A stretch of DNA of 11,797 bases from Cytophagales bacterium. Lineage in GTDB: Bacteria > Bacteroidota > Bacteroidia > Cytophagales > Cytophagaceae. This document shows, piece by piece, positions 1 to 8,512 of the stretch. Below the pieces are notes generated by a model. It had not been told where the DNA came from and did no database searches. It saw only the letters and a list, made by a program, of their open reading frames with translations. Position 1 is the stretch's first letter. Every line of letters begins with the position of its first letter. A program made the position numbers and the translations under genes. The stretch covers positions 1-11,797 of the forward strand of contig JANYCO010000108.1 in assembly GCA_025360235.1 (NCBI GenBank). Direction: 5' to 3'.

Positions 1-2816
1 CCTAAGCCTGGTTTCTTACCCTTGCCTGGTTTTTTGCATTGACCACCACCGCCTTGTTGATTAGACTCTGCCATTTGCGCTTGCATCTGTTTCATCACAT
101 CATTAAGCATCAATGCCAGATTATTCATAGAGGTCATCGCAAATTGCTGTTTGCCGGCCGCAACCCCACTTTGCCTGGCCTTTATAGCATCAACGCTTTC
201 ATCCATATAGCCTTTCATCATCCGAACCTCTCTTGTCACGAAAGATTGAATTTGAAATACCCGTTTTGCTAAAGCCATAAGACTGTCTTCTACAATCTTG
301 CTGTCGTCTTTCAATTTAAGCTGCTTCTGAGCGAGTTGAATATACCTTGGGTCGGATTGGTTTACTTTCTTAAAATCTTTCATCAACGCCTCCTGATCAA
401 AAGATAACGTCAATAAGTTTTCTAAAATAGCACGAAGGTCTTCCAGATTTTCTTCTGCTTCGGCACTTGCCGTTTCCATTTTCATTTTACTGAGTTTCTC
501 GGACATTTGTTTCATTTTATCCGAAGCATTTTTTTGTGACTTAGAAGCCTTGCTCTTTTGGTTGTTCCCAAGTTCCTTTTTACTTTCTTCTTGTTCCTTA
601 TCTACGCCTTGTTGATCCTGATCGGAAGACTCCATGTCTTTTTTATCTTCAAGACTTTCATTAATATCTTTCAAGTCTTTAAGATCCTCCTTCAACTCTT
701 TAAACTCGTCGTTCAGTTTTTGTTGCTCTTCGGAAAGTTTTTCGTTTGGCTGATTTTTATCGTTTGTTTTCTCGGAAAGTTTCTTCTGCTTTTCTGCAAG
801 CTTATCCAGGTCTTTAATAACATCGTTGAGTTTCTGATCAAATTTTAATTGTTTGAAAAGTTCTAATGCTCTGTCAAGATCCTTATTAAGCGCATCGTCC
901 TTTTTCTCCATCTTCTCCAGCATCTTATCAATCATTTCCTTAGACGCTTTGTCGTTGAGCATCTTCTGAAGCTCCTCGTACATCTTCTTGGTATCTTCAT
1001 CCATCAACTCATCAAACAATTTCTGGAGCTCAAGCATCTTCATTGCCGTCTGTTCTTCCTGCGGAGAAAATTTTTCCATTTTCTCGTTCAGCTGATTGTT
1101 CTGCTTGCTAAGTTGTTCGACTTCCTTTTTTAATTCCTGATGTTTCTTCAATACATTATCCAGATCTTTCTTTTCCTGCCAGGAGAGCGTCTTCTGGTTT
1201 TTCATTTTTTGCTGAAGCTCGTTGATCTCGCGTTGTAGTTGCAACGTCTTATCAAGAATTTTCTCCATTTTATTTTCTGCATTGGCAGAAGATTCCTTTA
1301 TGTCTTTCTCCATCTCTTTAGCAGATGGAAGTTTAAACTCAAAAATTATTGACTTACTGCTTTTACTTCCGTTCACCCCATCGTTGTCGGAAACCTGTAC
1401 GTAGTATTCCAATGATTCTCCAGCTTCCACTTCAAGTGAATCGATCATCCAGTTGTAGTAGAAATTTTGTGCCGGGCTATTCGCATCTATCGGCATATTA
1501 ACTACGCTGAAAGGGATCTCATCGGTCTTATCCTTATTTTTTACACGATAAAAAAGTTTTAAGGATCTCAATCCATGATCGTCGGAGATTTTTCCTCCTA
1601 AGCTAATGTAGCTATACAGTACCGTGTCGTTGTATTTTTCTACCTGGATAACCGGAAACTCATCCTTTACTACGTTAATAGTATAGCTGATATTTTCTTT
1701 GCTTTTGCTCTGAGAATTTTCTAGTTGTAAACGGTACTCTTCAGAATTTAATACTCGCTTTGAAAATTTGAACTGATCATCTTTAGAAAGAAGTACAATA
1801 TTTTTTCTGTCTGAAGAAAAAGTTAACGTAATTTTTTCAGCGTCTGCAGTACCAAACTCCCAGTTGATCTGGGTGCCTTCCGGCACAGTAAGATTGCCTG
1901 CATTTTTCAATGCTTCGTTTTTCTTTCCTAAGTAGGCGGGGTAACTCAAATAAGTATCAAAGTACCTAAGATCCGGACGGCTTATGACATGAATTGAATA
2001 AGGTAAAGAATTAAATCCCGCTGCTTCAAAATTAAATTCTTCGTCGCGTTGTAAACTTCTGAAGGTATGGCTAAAATCGCCATTCGCCTCTTTTTTCATC
2101 TTACTTCTTTTGCCTTTAGAAATAAGGTAGGCCTGATCGGGAAGTGTATTGCCGGCCAATTGAAGTTTTACTTCAAAGTCTTCGTTTTTGTATGCTTCTA
2201 ATTTTTGGTTGGTAATTTTGAAGACAAATGGAGCTTGTGGAACAAAGGCTGTATTGTAGTTTACTATTCTGCTTGTTCCTTCCGTAAGCATCTGAGGCAC
2301 GAACATTAAAAGCAAAAGAATGATGGTAACCGGAACAACCACATATTTCAGATGCCTCTTATTTTCTTTAAAATTTACGGCTTCTGTAAACGGTACAAAA
2401 CCAAGTTCGGAAGTTTTCTGGGTGATGGAAGCCAGCAACAATTCGTTTTCTTGATGCGATAGTTTTTTTAGCTGTAAAGCGTTAAGCAATTTGTCGCTTA
2501 CTTTAGGAAAATATTTTCCAATTTGCATTGCAGCCTCTTCGTCACTAATTTGTCTTTTAAGGTCAACTAATTTAATGATAGGAGCTGCGACCCATTTGTA
2601 CAAAGCGAAACCAGCGATACTAAGAAAACTGAAAAAGAATGTTAAACGAACGGGTGTATCAAAACGACCGAAATATTCGAGTGAAGAAAATAGTAGCCAG
2701 GCGGTAAAAATTACCGCAAAGAAGAAAATCGTCCCGCGAAGCAATACATTAGTATAGTATTTCTTTTTGTAGGCCGTGAGTTTCTTCAGGAGGATATCAA
2801 AAGTTCCTGTTGACAT
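1..2816 (-). CDS. DUF4175 family membrane protein with long charged coiled coil (C-terminus cut by window edge)
   Basis: The reading frame is open from the ATG at 2816 down to base 1 with no stop, so about 938 residues are present and the C-terminus is missing. Three hydrophobic segments lie near residues 24-47, 56-78 and 157-177. They are followed by a beta-rich, probably periplasmic part at about 180-480 that includes the motif VSDNDGVNGS near 470. From about 495 to 790 the protein is almost wholly K, E, Q, D, L and M with heptad-like spacing, a long coiled coil. A more conserved-looking helical part follows, then a tail rich in Q and G (QQGGGGQCKKPGKGKKPG) at the window edge. This order matches the large DUF4175 proteins of Bacteroidota; the family call comes from my knowledge of such proteins, not a search. 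The function is unknown. It is probably anchored in the inner membrane with a large extramembrane part. The start is chosen because the frame then opens with a short basic amphipathic stretch before the first membrane segment. The gene is divergent from the channel gene. Confidence 0.82.
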   Translation of the reverse strand, partial: MSTGTFDILLKKLTAYKKKYYTNVLLRGTIFFFAVIFTAWLLFSSLEYFGRFDTPVRLTFFFSFLSIAGFALYKWVAAPIIKLVDLKRQISDEEAAMQIGKYFPKVSDKLLNALQLKKLSHQENELLLASITQKTSELGFVPFTEAVNFKENKRHLKYVVVPVTIILLLLMFVPQMLTEGTSRIVNYNTAFVPQAPFVFKITNQKLEAYKNEDFEVKLQLAGNTLPDQAYLISKGKRSKMKKEANGDFSHTFRSLQRDEEFNFEAAGFNSLPYSIHVISRPDLRYFDTYLSYPAYLGKKNEALKNAGNLTVPEGTQINWEFGTADAEKITLTFSSDRKNIVLLSKDDQFKFSKRVLNSEEYRLQLENSQSKSKENISYTINVVKDEFPVIQVEKYNDTVLYSYISLGGKISDDHGLRSLKLFYRVKNKDKTDEIPFSVVNMPIDANSPAQNFYYNWMIDSLEVEAGESLEYYVQVSDNDGVNGSKSSKSIIFEFKLPSAKEMEKDIKESSANAENKMEKILDKTLQLQREINELQQKMKNQKTLSWQEKKDLDNVLKKHQELKKEVEQLSKQNNQLNEKMEKFSPQEEQTAMKMLELQKLFDELMDEDTKKMYEELQKMLNDKASKEMIDKMLEKMEKKDDALNKDLDRALELFKQLKFDQKLNDVIKDLDKLAEKQKKLSEKTNDKNQPNEKLSEEQQKLNDEFKELKEDLKDLKDINESLEDKKDMESSDQDQQGVDKEQEESKKELGNNQKSKASKSQKNASDKMKQMSEKLSKMKMETASAEAEENLEDLRAILENLLTLSFDQEALMKDFKKVNQSDPRYIQLAQKQLKLKDDSKIVEDSLMALAKRVFQIQSFVTREVRMMKGYMDESVDAIKARQSGVAAGKQQFAMTSMNNLALMLNDVMKQMQAQMAESNQQGGGGQCKKPGKGKKPGL

Positions 2817-3024
2817 ATTCACATAATTATACAGAAAATTAACGGATTTTGTTCGTTTGTATTGTTGTTTTTATTTCATGCAAGAAATGGGTTGATGTAA
2901 AAATGTTTTCACAACTATCTTATTTTAAATATATTAATAAAAATAGAGGCTTTATTTTTATATTAACCTTTCCTTATTGCTTTCGTATTAGTATTATTAT
3001 TCTATAAACTAAATCTACTTTTTC

Positions 3025-4893
3025 ATGTTATCAATGCTTTTAAAAAAAATACGCTACCGATTTGAAAATTCTTTAGCGAAAGGACAGGCCTCTATCTTCT
3101 TATGGCTCTTGGGAATTATGCTTTTTGTTATGATGATCTATTCCTTTTTTGTTCTCTTCTTTGAACGACTAGAAAAAGTGGGCACTCCAAAAAGTTTTCT
3201 TCAAACGCTTTATGAAGGTTATTACCATTTGCTGGCTCCATCTGGGGCTGCCTGGGAAGATGTATATTATACCAAATGGTTATTGGGCATATTGTGTATC
3301 ATAGGAATGTTTGTGGCAAGTATCCTGATTGGCCTTGTAAATTCAACGATAGCATTAAAAATTGAAGACCTTAAAAGAGGTCGTTCCCCTTTGCTTGAAA
3401 AGGATCATATCATTATTTATGGCTGGACTTCCAAGATATTTATTTTGCTGAAAGAGCTCGTTGATGCGAATGAAAATCGAAGAAGCTCCGTAATCACAAT
3501 TCTTGCAGAGAAAGATAAAGTGGAAATGGAAAATGAAATTCGCACAAAAATAGAAAATTTCAAAACTACAAAAATCATTGTAAGATCAGGCAGTCCAATA
3601 GACATAGACGATATAAATATTGTAATCCCAGAGAAATCCAAGTCTATTATAATACTCCCAACGGATAATGAAGATTCAGATATGGACGTTATCAAAACCC
3701 TGATGGCGCTTGTCAATAACCCAAGCCGTGAGAAAGCGGTGTATAATATCGTCACCGAAATAAATGACCCTTCAAAATTAAAAGTGGCGAAGATAATTGG
3801 GGGAAATGAGGTTTCAATAATTCAAACCACAGATATCATTTCAAGGATCATGGTACAAACCTGCCGCCAGCCAGGCTTAAGTACAGTGTATACCGAACTT
3901 TTATCTTTTCAGGGAAGCGAACTATACATTGTGAATGACTCCTTGATCTATGGGAAAACATTTCATGATTTGCTTTTTGGTTTTGAAGACATATGTGTAA
4001 TAGGAATAAAATACAAGGACAAAACTATTGATCTTAACGTTGATCGAACCTATGTTTTAGCAGAGGGAGATCACCTGATTGTAATGATGGAAGATGACAA
4101 TGCTCTTACAGGTTTTGAAACCAAAAAAGAGTATGGAATCATTGAAGCTGCTCTTCACAATGGAGACAAAAAGGGTGATCTGAAAGAGAAAACCTTATTA
4201 ATAGGATGGAATAAAAAAGCGCTTACCATTATTGATGAGCTCGACAAGTATGTAGTTGCTGGTTCAGAATTAATGATACTCACGTATAATTATGACCTTG
4301 TTCCATATATGGAAGCGCTAAAAAGCGACCATAAAAATTTATTAATTGATTCGAAAATAGGCGATACTTCCGATATTGATTTTCTGGAAAGTATAGGGCT
4401 GACTGATTACAACCACATCATCGTACTTAGTTATGAAGATATGGAACCCCATCATGCAGACTCCCGAACGTTAATCACCTTGGTACAACTGAGAAGTCTT
4501 GTCGAAAAATTAAATGCTAAAGTTAACATCGTAAGCGAAATGCTTGATATGAGAAATAAAACTCTGGCCGAACTCGTTAAGCCAGACGATTTTATTGTTA
4601 GTGATAATATTACCAGTTTAATGCTGGCGCAAATTTCAGAGAACAGAGCCCTTGAAGCAGTATACGCTGACCTCTTTGATGCGGATGGCTGTGAGATTTA
4701 CCTCAAACCAATCACTGATTATATAAAAATAAACCATGAAGTTAATTTTTATACCCTGATAGAAGCTGCATCACGCCGCAATGAAATAGTGATTGGTTAT
4801 AAATCTTTGTCAAGAATTATAACCAATCCCAAGAAGAGTGACAAAATAAAATTTATTGAAACAGATCGGCTAATTGTAATTTCGGGAAACTAA
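3025..4893 (+). CDS. CASTOR/POLLUX-like ion channel with two RCK (TrkA-N-like) domains
   Basis: A 622-residue protein built as TM1 (about 22-47), a pore-loop region (about 56-80), TM2 (about 84-106), then two cytoplasmic RCK-type nucleotide-binding folds (about 125-360 and 385-620). Family-typical motifs include LKRGRSPLLEKDHIIIYGW (117-134), LAEKDK (160-165), RSGSP (187-191) and, in the second RCK, LLIGW (391-395) and RRNEIVIGYKSL in the last 40 residues. As I recall the plant CASTOR and POLLUX proteins, these segments and their order match closely, well beyond a generic TrkA or Kch protein. Plant members are nuclear-envelope cation channels; bacterial relatives are poorly characterised. The pore loop has no TVGYG potassium filter; the equivalent place reads LAPSGAAWED (70-79). 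It would act in the inner membrane, gated by a cytosolic ligand such as an ion or nucleotide (inference). A second ATG at 3034 is an alternative start. The gene is single, divergent from the DUF4175 gene and convergent with the beta-barrel gene. Confidence 0.87.
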   Translation: MLSMLLKKIRYRFENSLAKGQASIFLWLLGIMLFVMMIYSFFVLFFERLEKVGTPKSFLQTLYEGYYHLLAPSGAAWEDVYYTKWLLGILCIIGMFVASILIGLVNSTIALKIEDLKRGRSPLLEKDHIIIYGWTSKIFILLKELVDANENRRSSVITILAEKDKVEMENEIRTKIENFKTTKIIVRSGSPIDIDDINIVIPEKSKSIIILPTDNEDSDMDVIKTLMALVNNPSREKAVYNIVTEINDPSKLKVAKIIGGNEVSIIQTTDIISRIMVQTCRQPGLSTVYTELLSFQGSELYIVNDSLIYGKTFHDLLFGFEDICVIGIKYKDKTIDLNVDRTYVLAEGDHLIVMMEDDNALTGFETKKEYGIIEAALHNGDKKGDLKEKTLLIGWNKKALTIIDELDKYVVAGSELMILTYNYDLVPYMEALKSDHKNLLIDSKIGDTSDIDFLESIGLTDYNHIIVLSYEDMEPHHADSRTLITLVQLRSLVEKLNAKVNIVSEMLDMRNKTLAELVKPDDFIVSDNITSLMLAQISENRALEAVYADLFDADGCEIYLKPITDYIKINHEVNFYTLIEAASRRNEIVIGYKSLSRIITNPKKSDKIKFIETDRLIVISGN

Positions 4894-4898
4894 TCCGA

Positions 4899-5540
4899 TT
4901 ATTTGAAATAATAACTAAGCCCTAAACTTAATCTGCTTGGTGCAATAGAAGCAGAAAAGTCATGAGACATCCCTGAACCTGAAGTATTTGAGGTCTTGTT
5001 GCTATAATGATTGTAAGAAATACCTGCCAGCGTAGTTTCAATGGATAACTTAGAAGAAACAAAATAAAGCAAACCAAATCCTGCTCCTGCTGAGTACGAA
5101 TAACCGGTAAGTTTTACCTCAGGATTATTTCCCTTAATATCCATATTTCTGAAACCCACGCCTGTTGAAGCGTTTACGAAACAATAAAATTTATCCGAAA
5201 AACTCTTATAATATCTGACATAAGGGGCGACGCCATACTGAAACTCTTTTGCTCTATAAGAAGAATACGGTTTTGAAATTCCGCTAGTTTGTAAATAAAA
5301 ATTTAAAGGGATTGATAACCCGATGCAAAATTTATTACTAATAAAAAATCCCATTTGAGGTGCACCATCAATGGAGGTTCTTTTATACTTATTAAAAGTA
5401 CTTGTTGAGTTGGAACTACTGTTATAAAAGGAGGCGCTCCCGCTTAACACTTTCATTCCTTTCTCTATTTGTGCTTTCGATGAAAACACGATACAAAAAA
5501 GAAACAGGCAAACACTGGTTTTTAAAATAATTTTTTTCAT
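4899..5540 (-). CDS. Small outer-membrane beta-barrel protein (porin-like, OMP_b-brl type)
   Basis: A 213-residue protein with a clear signal peptide: MKK start, hydrophobic core at about 9-19 and a probable cleavage after Ala23 (SSKA/Q). The mature part alternates polar and hydrophobic or aromatic residues in strands broken by Ser/Asn/Gly turns, for example FCIGLSIPLNFYL, GVAPYVRYYKSFSDKFYCFV and GAGFGLLYFVSSKLSIE. It ends in LSLGLSYYFK, with the aromatic next to the C-terminus as in proteins inserted by BAM. About 8 strands fit this length. This supports an outer-membrane beta-barrel, but the substrate or role cannot be read from sequence. Such small barrels are numerous in Bacteroidota. 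Cys11 and Cys16 lie inside the signal hydrophobic core but do not form a convincing lipobox. It is separated from the upstream terC gene by a strong terminator, so it should have its own promoter in 5541-5610, although I could not find a good match to the Bacteroidota consensus there. Confidence 0.75.
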   Translation of the reverse strand: MKKIILKTSVCLFLFCIVFSSKAQIEKGMKVLSGSASFYNSSSNSTSTFNKYKRTSIDGAPQMGFFISNKFCIGLSIPLNFYLQTSGISKPYSSYRAKEFQYGVAPYVRYYKSFSDKFYCFVNASTGVGFRNMDIKGNNPEVKLTGYSYSAGAGFGLLYFVSSKLSIETTLAGISYNHYSNKTSNTSGSGMSHDFSASIAPSRLSLGLSYYFK

Positions 5541-5614
5541 TGTGGTAAAAGTTTAAAAGTTGAGTTTATAATTCAAACAAACGCATACTTTCTGATTTAA
5601 TTCTGGAAATCAAC

Positions 5615-5660
5615 AAAAAAATATGCCAGGGTCAATTCTTTACACAGAATTAACCCTGGC
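5615..5660 (-). terminator. Rho-independent terminator after terC
   Basis: Arms 5625-5639 and 5646-5660 are reverse complements over 15 bases with one imperfect pair (a G-U type pair), and the loop is 6 bases (5640-5645). Read on the minus strand, the hairpin is followed by ATATTTTTTTG, a U-tract at 5615-5621. It begins 25 bases after the terC stop codon. This is the strongest terminator in the window and should end the purE-ompA-terC transcript. On the plus strand the hairpin has no U-tract. Confidence 0.9.
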
Positions 5661-5684
5661 GAAATGGTTGCATAATATAAAGCG

Positions 5685-6413
5685 CTATTTCTTACCTGCT
5701 GCTGATTTCTTTTTCACCCTGAGATTAATGACTTCTACTACTAAAGAGAATGCAAGTGAATAATAAATATATCCCTTAGGAATTACTTGATGGAAGGCTT
5801 CTGCCACAAGCATTACTCCAATCGTCATTAAAAAAGAAAGTGCTAATACTTTTACTGATGGATTTTCATTGATAAACTTGCTGATTCCTTTGGCAGCAAA
5901 AAGCATAATGATCATTGAAATAAAAACGGCCAGGGACATGATTAACATATCACCAGAAAGCCCCACAGCCGTGAGTATTGAGTCAAAAGAGAAAACCAGA
6001 TCGAGTAATATAATTTGGATGACTGCAGCGCCAACAGAGATTCCTTTCTTCTTTTTCCCATTATGCATTTCTTCTTCGCCACTCATACTCGAATGAATTT
6101 CAGAAGTGCTTTTATATAAAAGGAATAATCCCCCTGCAAAGAAAATCAGATGCTGAATAGCAAACTCCTGGCCTGCTAATGCAAATAATGGTTTTTTGAT
6201 ATGCGTGATTTCATTTAGCAATCCTAACAAAACAAGTCTTACCAACAATGCAAGTCCCAATCCCAGAAGCCGCACTTTTCTTCTATGGTGCGGTTCTATT
6301 CTGTCTGTCAATATGGAAATAAAAATTATGTTGTCTATTCCAAGTACAATTTCCATTACAGTAAGCGTAAGGAAACTAAGTATCCCATCTATACTTAAGA
6401 TGTCATTTAGCAT
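5685..6413 (-). CDS. TerC family integral membrane protein (probable metal exporter)
   Basis: A 242-residue protein of seven or so hydrophobic segments with the two hallmark acidic motifs of the TerC family: EIVLGIDNIIFI (residues 21-32, with Glu21 and Asp27) and DLVFSFDSILTAVG (138-151, with Asp138 and Asp144). These paired acidic residues within membrane helices are thought to form the metal path. A basic cytoplasmic loop (HNGKKKKG, 117-124) separates the two halves, and the C-terminus is also basic. Characterised TerC relatives export manganese, and some are linked to tellurite resistance or to loading metal into exported enzymes. The Mn(II) role here is inference. No other ter genes (terD, terZ and so on) are in the window, so a tellurite operon is not supported. 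The gene starts 35 bases after the ompA-like gene ends and is followed directly by a strong terminator, so it is probably the last gene of that operon. Confidence 0.88.
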   Translation of the reverse strand: MLNDILSIDGILSFLTLTVMEIVLGIDNIIFISILTDRIEPHHRRKVRLLGLGLALLVRLVLLGLLNEITHIKKPLFALAGQEFAIQHLIFFAGGLFLLYKSTSEIHSSMSGEEEMHNGKKKKGISVGAAVIQIILLDLVFSFDSILTAVGLSGDMLIMSLAVFISMIIMLFAAKGISKFINENPSVKVLALSFLMTIGVMLVAEAFHQVIPKGYIYYSLAFSLVVEVINLRVKKKSAAGKK

Positions 6414-6448
6414 TGTTATTTATTATTTATTTGGTAAGAAGTTCTATA

Positions 6449-8497
6449 TTATTGTTTGGTGATAGTAAACTCTACACGTCTGTTAAGTTTTCTAGTTTCT
6501 TCTTTTGCATTGCTCGCGATTGGTTTTGTACCACCAAAGGCTTTAGTGGTAATACGTTTGGCATTAATACCCTTTTTTACAAGATAATCTTTTACTACGT
6601 CCACTCTTTGTTGTGAAAGCTCCATGTTCTTTTTTGCATCGCCTTGGTTATCAGTGTGGCCATCCACTCTTATTTCAATGGTTGAGTTACTGGTCAGAAT
6701 GCGCACTAACCTATCTAGTTCTGGATAAGAGGTAGTAAACATGATTGGTTTGCCTTGTTCAAAAAATACATTCTTCAAATTTACTTGTTGGCCTACTTCA
6801 ATAGGAACCAGATAAAGATCTTTATGAATTTCCGTATACTCTGTGATCTCAGGAATATCAAGGTTTTCATGTACAGCTATAAACCCTTTTGCCTGCGCAA
6901 AATAACCATAATGATTTCCTGATGGCAGTACTATCTTGTACCTTCCATTATCCGGATCTGAGCCCGCAGTTCCAGCCTGCGTTCCTAATGGCAGTACTTC
7001 ATATATAATATCCGCATGGATCGGCTTATTTGTTTTAGCATTATATACCGTTCCTGAGATGAGGTAAACAGGATTTGGTTTTATTGATTTACTATCGCCC
7101 AGATCTAAGTGATATATATCCGATTTAGTTTCTTTATTGTTCCAACTATAGATGTAAACTTCTTTTCCTGATGCTGGAATAGAAAATGCCATGTCACTGG
7201 CATCAGTATTTACTTTCGGGCCAAGGTTTACTGGTTTGGACCATCTCTTCCAGCTATCGTCCAATCTTTTGGTCATAAAGATATCGTAGCTGCCATATCC
7301 ATAATGTCCTTCCGAAGCAAAATAAAGCGTAGTATTATCAGAAGCTAATACGGGCGAATATTCCTGTTGCATGGTGTTCACATCTGGGCCAATATTGGCT
7401 GGTCTTGTCCACCCACCATCATATTTAGGAAAACTAATATAAATATCTCTTTTCCCGTAAGAATCATCGTCTTCTACTGACATTAACAATACACTATTAT
7501 TGTTGGCCATAAAAAAAGAAACATAGGAATCTTTATTCTTAAAGTCATCAATTTTTACCTCTTCAGGAACTGACCATCCCTGTCCTTTTATTCTTCTTGT
7601 TATTGAAGCGCCCTGCCCTTTTGGACTCCCATCCTCATTGTATGTATTTGCTAATAACATACTATTCCCATCTGGGCTTATTGAATTTACAAAATTATGA
7701 CTCCAGTTGTTAAGTGGTGCGCCCATATTAACCGCTTCGCTCCATACTCCATCATCTCCCTTGCTACTTTTATAAATATCATCATAGATCTCGTTGGGGT
7801 GAGAGGCTCTTGTAACGTTGTTCGGGTCATCTTTCCTGTCAAAAAACAGAACTTTTCCATCAGGTGATATTACTGGTAATACATCACTATGCACGGAGTT
7901 GATTGCGGAACTAAGAGGTTTTGCCGGCTGAACAAAATCAAGGTCTGCTCCAAGGTTTATTTTTACCTCGATTGGGTCTGTAGAAGGACAAAGAGCAACA
8001 CCATCTATACAGTTGTACCCTGCTATATCGCCAGGTGCTGCCTCAATACGGACATACCTAATGGGAGATGAGGTTCTGGTAAATGTAATTGAAAACAGTC
8101 TGTTTGCATCTGCTATTGCAATCGCTTTACCTTTATATACTTGTTTCACTTTCCCGTTTACATCTTCTATTTCAACTTTTGTAATAGCTCCCGGTTTCCC
8201 GGTTTCCACGATTACTATTTGTTCAGCTATAATTGGCGTACAATATTCCAGTTTAAATTTGATAACTGGAGTTCTAACAGGTGTAACTTTCTCATAAGTA
8301 TAACCCATCACAAAAGTATAGCCGTTGCATTGGCTTCCACTTGGATAGGCATCAGGAATATACAAAACCTCGCTTGGAGCATAGTCTCCTGTATTTGGAT
8401 CATTGGTGTCTACCAATTTACAGGCCCATTGTGGTTGCTGCGCATAGATGCTAATCTGTATCAACAGTCCTAAAACAATAAAGATTAATTTTTTCAT
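6449..8497 (-). CDS. OmpA-family protein with cysteine-containing N-terminal domain, PD40 propeller, CRD and OmpA C-terminal domain
   Basis: A 682-residue exported protein. The signal peptide is residues 1-19 (cleavage after SIYA). Residues about 25-175 form a beta-rich domain, possibly discoidin/galactose-binding-like (IRYVRIEAAPGDIAG), and hold all five cysteines of the protein (26, 57, 86, 163, 170). Residues about 200-470 carry at least five PD40/WD40-like propeller blades, for example VISPDGKVLFFDRK (209-222), SISPDGNSMLLAN (272-284) and LYFASEGHYGYGSYDIFMTK (391-410). About 475-565 is a carboxypeptidase-regulatory-like domain beginning ISGTVYNAKTNKPI. Residues about 572-682 are an OmpA C-terminal domain with GHTDNQGD (613-620) and NRRVEF (672-677), which binds peptidoglycan. 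The propeller-CRD-OmpA order resembles PorE of the type IX secretion system but lacks its TPR part. An envelope-anchoring role is supported; a T9SS role is not shown. It lies 15 bases after purE and 35 before terC, suggesting cotranscription. Confidence 0.85.
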   Translation of the reverse strand: MKKLIFIVLGLLIQISIYAQQPQWACKLVDTNDPNTGDYAPSEVLYIPDAYPSGSQCNGYTFVMGYTYEKVTPVRTPVIKFKLEYCTPIIAEQIVIVETGKPGAITKVEIEDVNGKVKQVYKGKAIAIADANRLFSITFTRTSSPIRYVRIEAAPGDIAGYNCIDGVALCPSTDPIEVKINLGADLDFVQPAKPLSSAINSVHSDVLPVISPDGKVLFFDRKDDPNNVTRASHPNEIYDDIYKSSKGDDGVWSEAVNMGAPLNNWSHNFVNSISPDGNSMLLANTYNEDGSPKGQGASITRRIKGQGWSVPEEVKIDDFKNKDSYVSFFMANNNSVLLMSVEDDDSYGKRDIYISFPKYDGGWTRPANIGPDVNTMQQEYSPVLASDNTTLYFASEGHYGYGSYDIFMTKRLDDSWKRWSKPVNLGPKVNTDASDMAFSIPASGKEVYIYSWNNKETKSDIYHLDLGDSKSIKPNPVYLISGTVYNAKTNKPIHADIIYEVLPLGTQAGTAGSDPDNGRYKIVLPSGNHYGYFAQAKGFIAVHENLDIPEITEYTEIHKDLYLVPIEVGQQVNLKNVFFEQGKPIMFTTSYPELDRLVRILTSNSTIEIRVDGHTDNQGDAKKNMELSQQRVDVVKDYLVKKGINAKRITTKAFGGTKPIASNAKEETRKLNRRVEFTITKQ

Positions 8498-8512
8498 TTT
8501 TGATAAGAATGG

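Noticed and set aside
558..848. A very hydrophobic 96-codon plus-strand frame that looks like a membrane protein.
   Set aside because: It is the antisense of the Lys/Glu-rich coiled coil of the DUF4175 gene; AAA/GAA codons read backwards give Phe and Leu-rich strings. It has no independent support.
2934..2966. AT-only inverted repeat (9-bp core, loop 2946-2952) upstream of the channel gene, considered as an operator or terminator.
   Set aside because: The stem has no G-C pair and lies in a strongly AT-rich intergenic stretch, where such matches arise by chance.
3417..3755. A 112-codon minus-strand frame inside the channel gene.
   Set aside because: It lies wholly antisense to a clearly conserved RCK domain and shows only Ser/Ile/Leu-rich composition typical of a shadow.
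4898..4912. Perfect 7-base-arm palindrome at the convergent gene ends, considered as a bidirectional terminator.
   Set aside because: The arms are all A/T with a single-base centre, so no stable RNA hairpin can form.
5541..5625. Searched for a promoter of the beta-barrel gene; TGCGTTTG preceded by TTG was considered.
   Set aside because: The -7 element has a mismatch at the key A, and spacing to the upstream TTG is about 25 bases, too long for the Bacteroidota consensus.
5685..6413. Reading terC as evidence of a tellurite-resistance operon.
   Set aside because: No terA, terB, terD, terE or terZ genes are nearby; solitary TerC proteins are common and usually linked to manganese export.
8013..8473. 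Overlapping plus-strand frames of 94 and 110 codons opposite the ompA-like gene.
   Set aside because: The minus-strand gene has a signal peptide and a continuous domain structure through this stretch; the plus-strand frames have no recognisable features.
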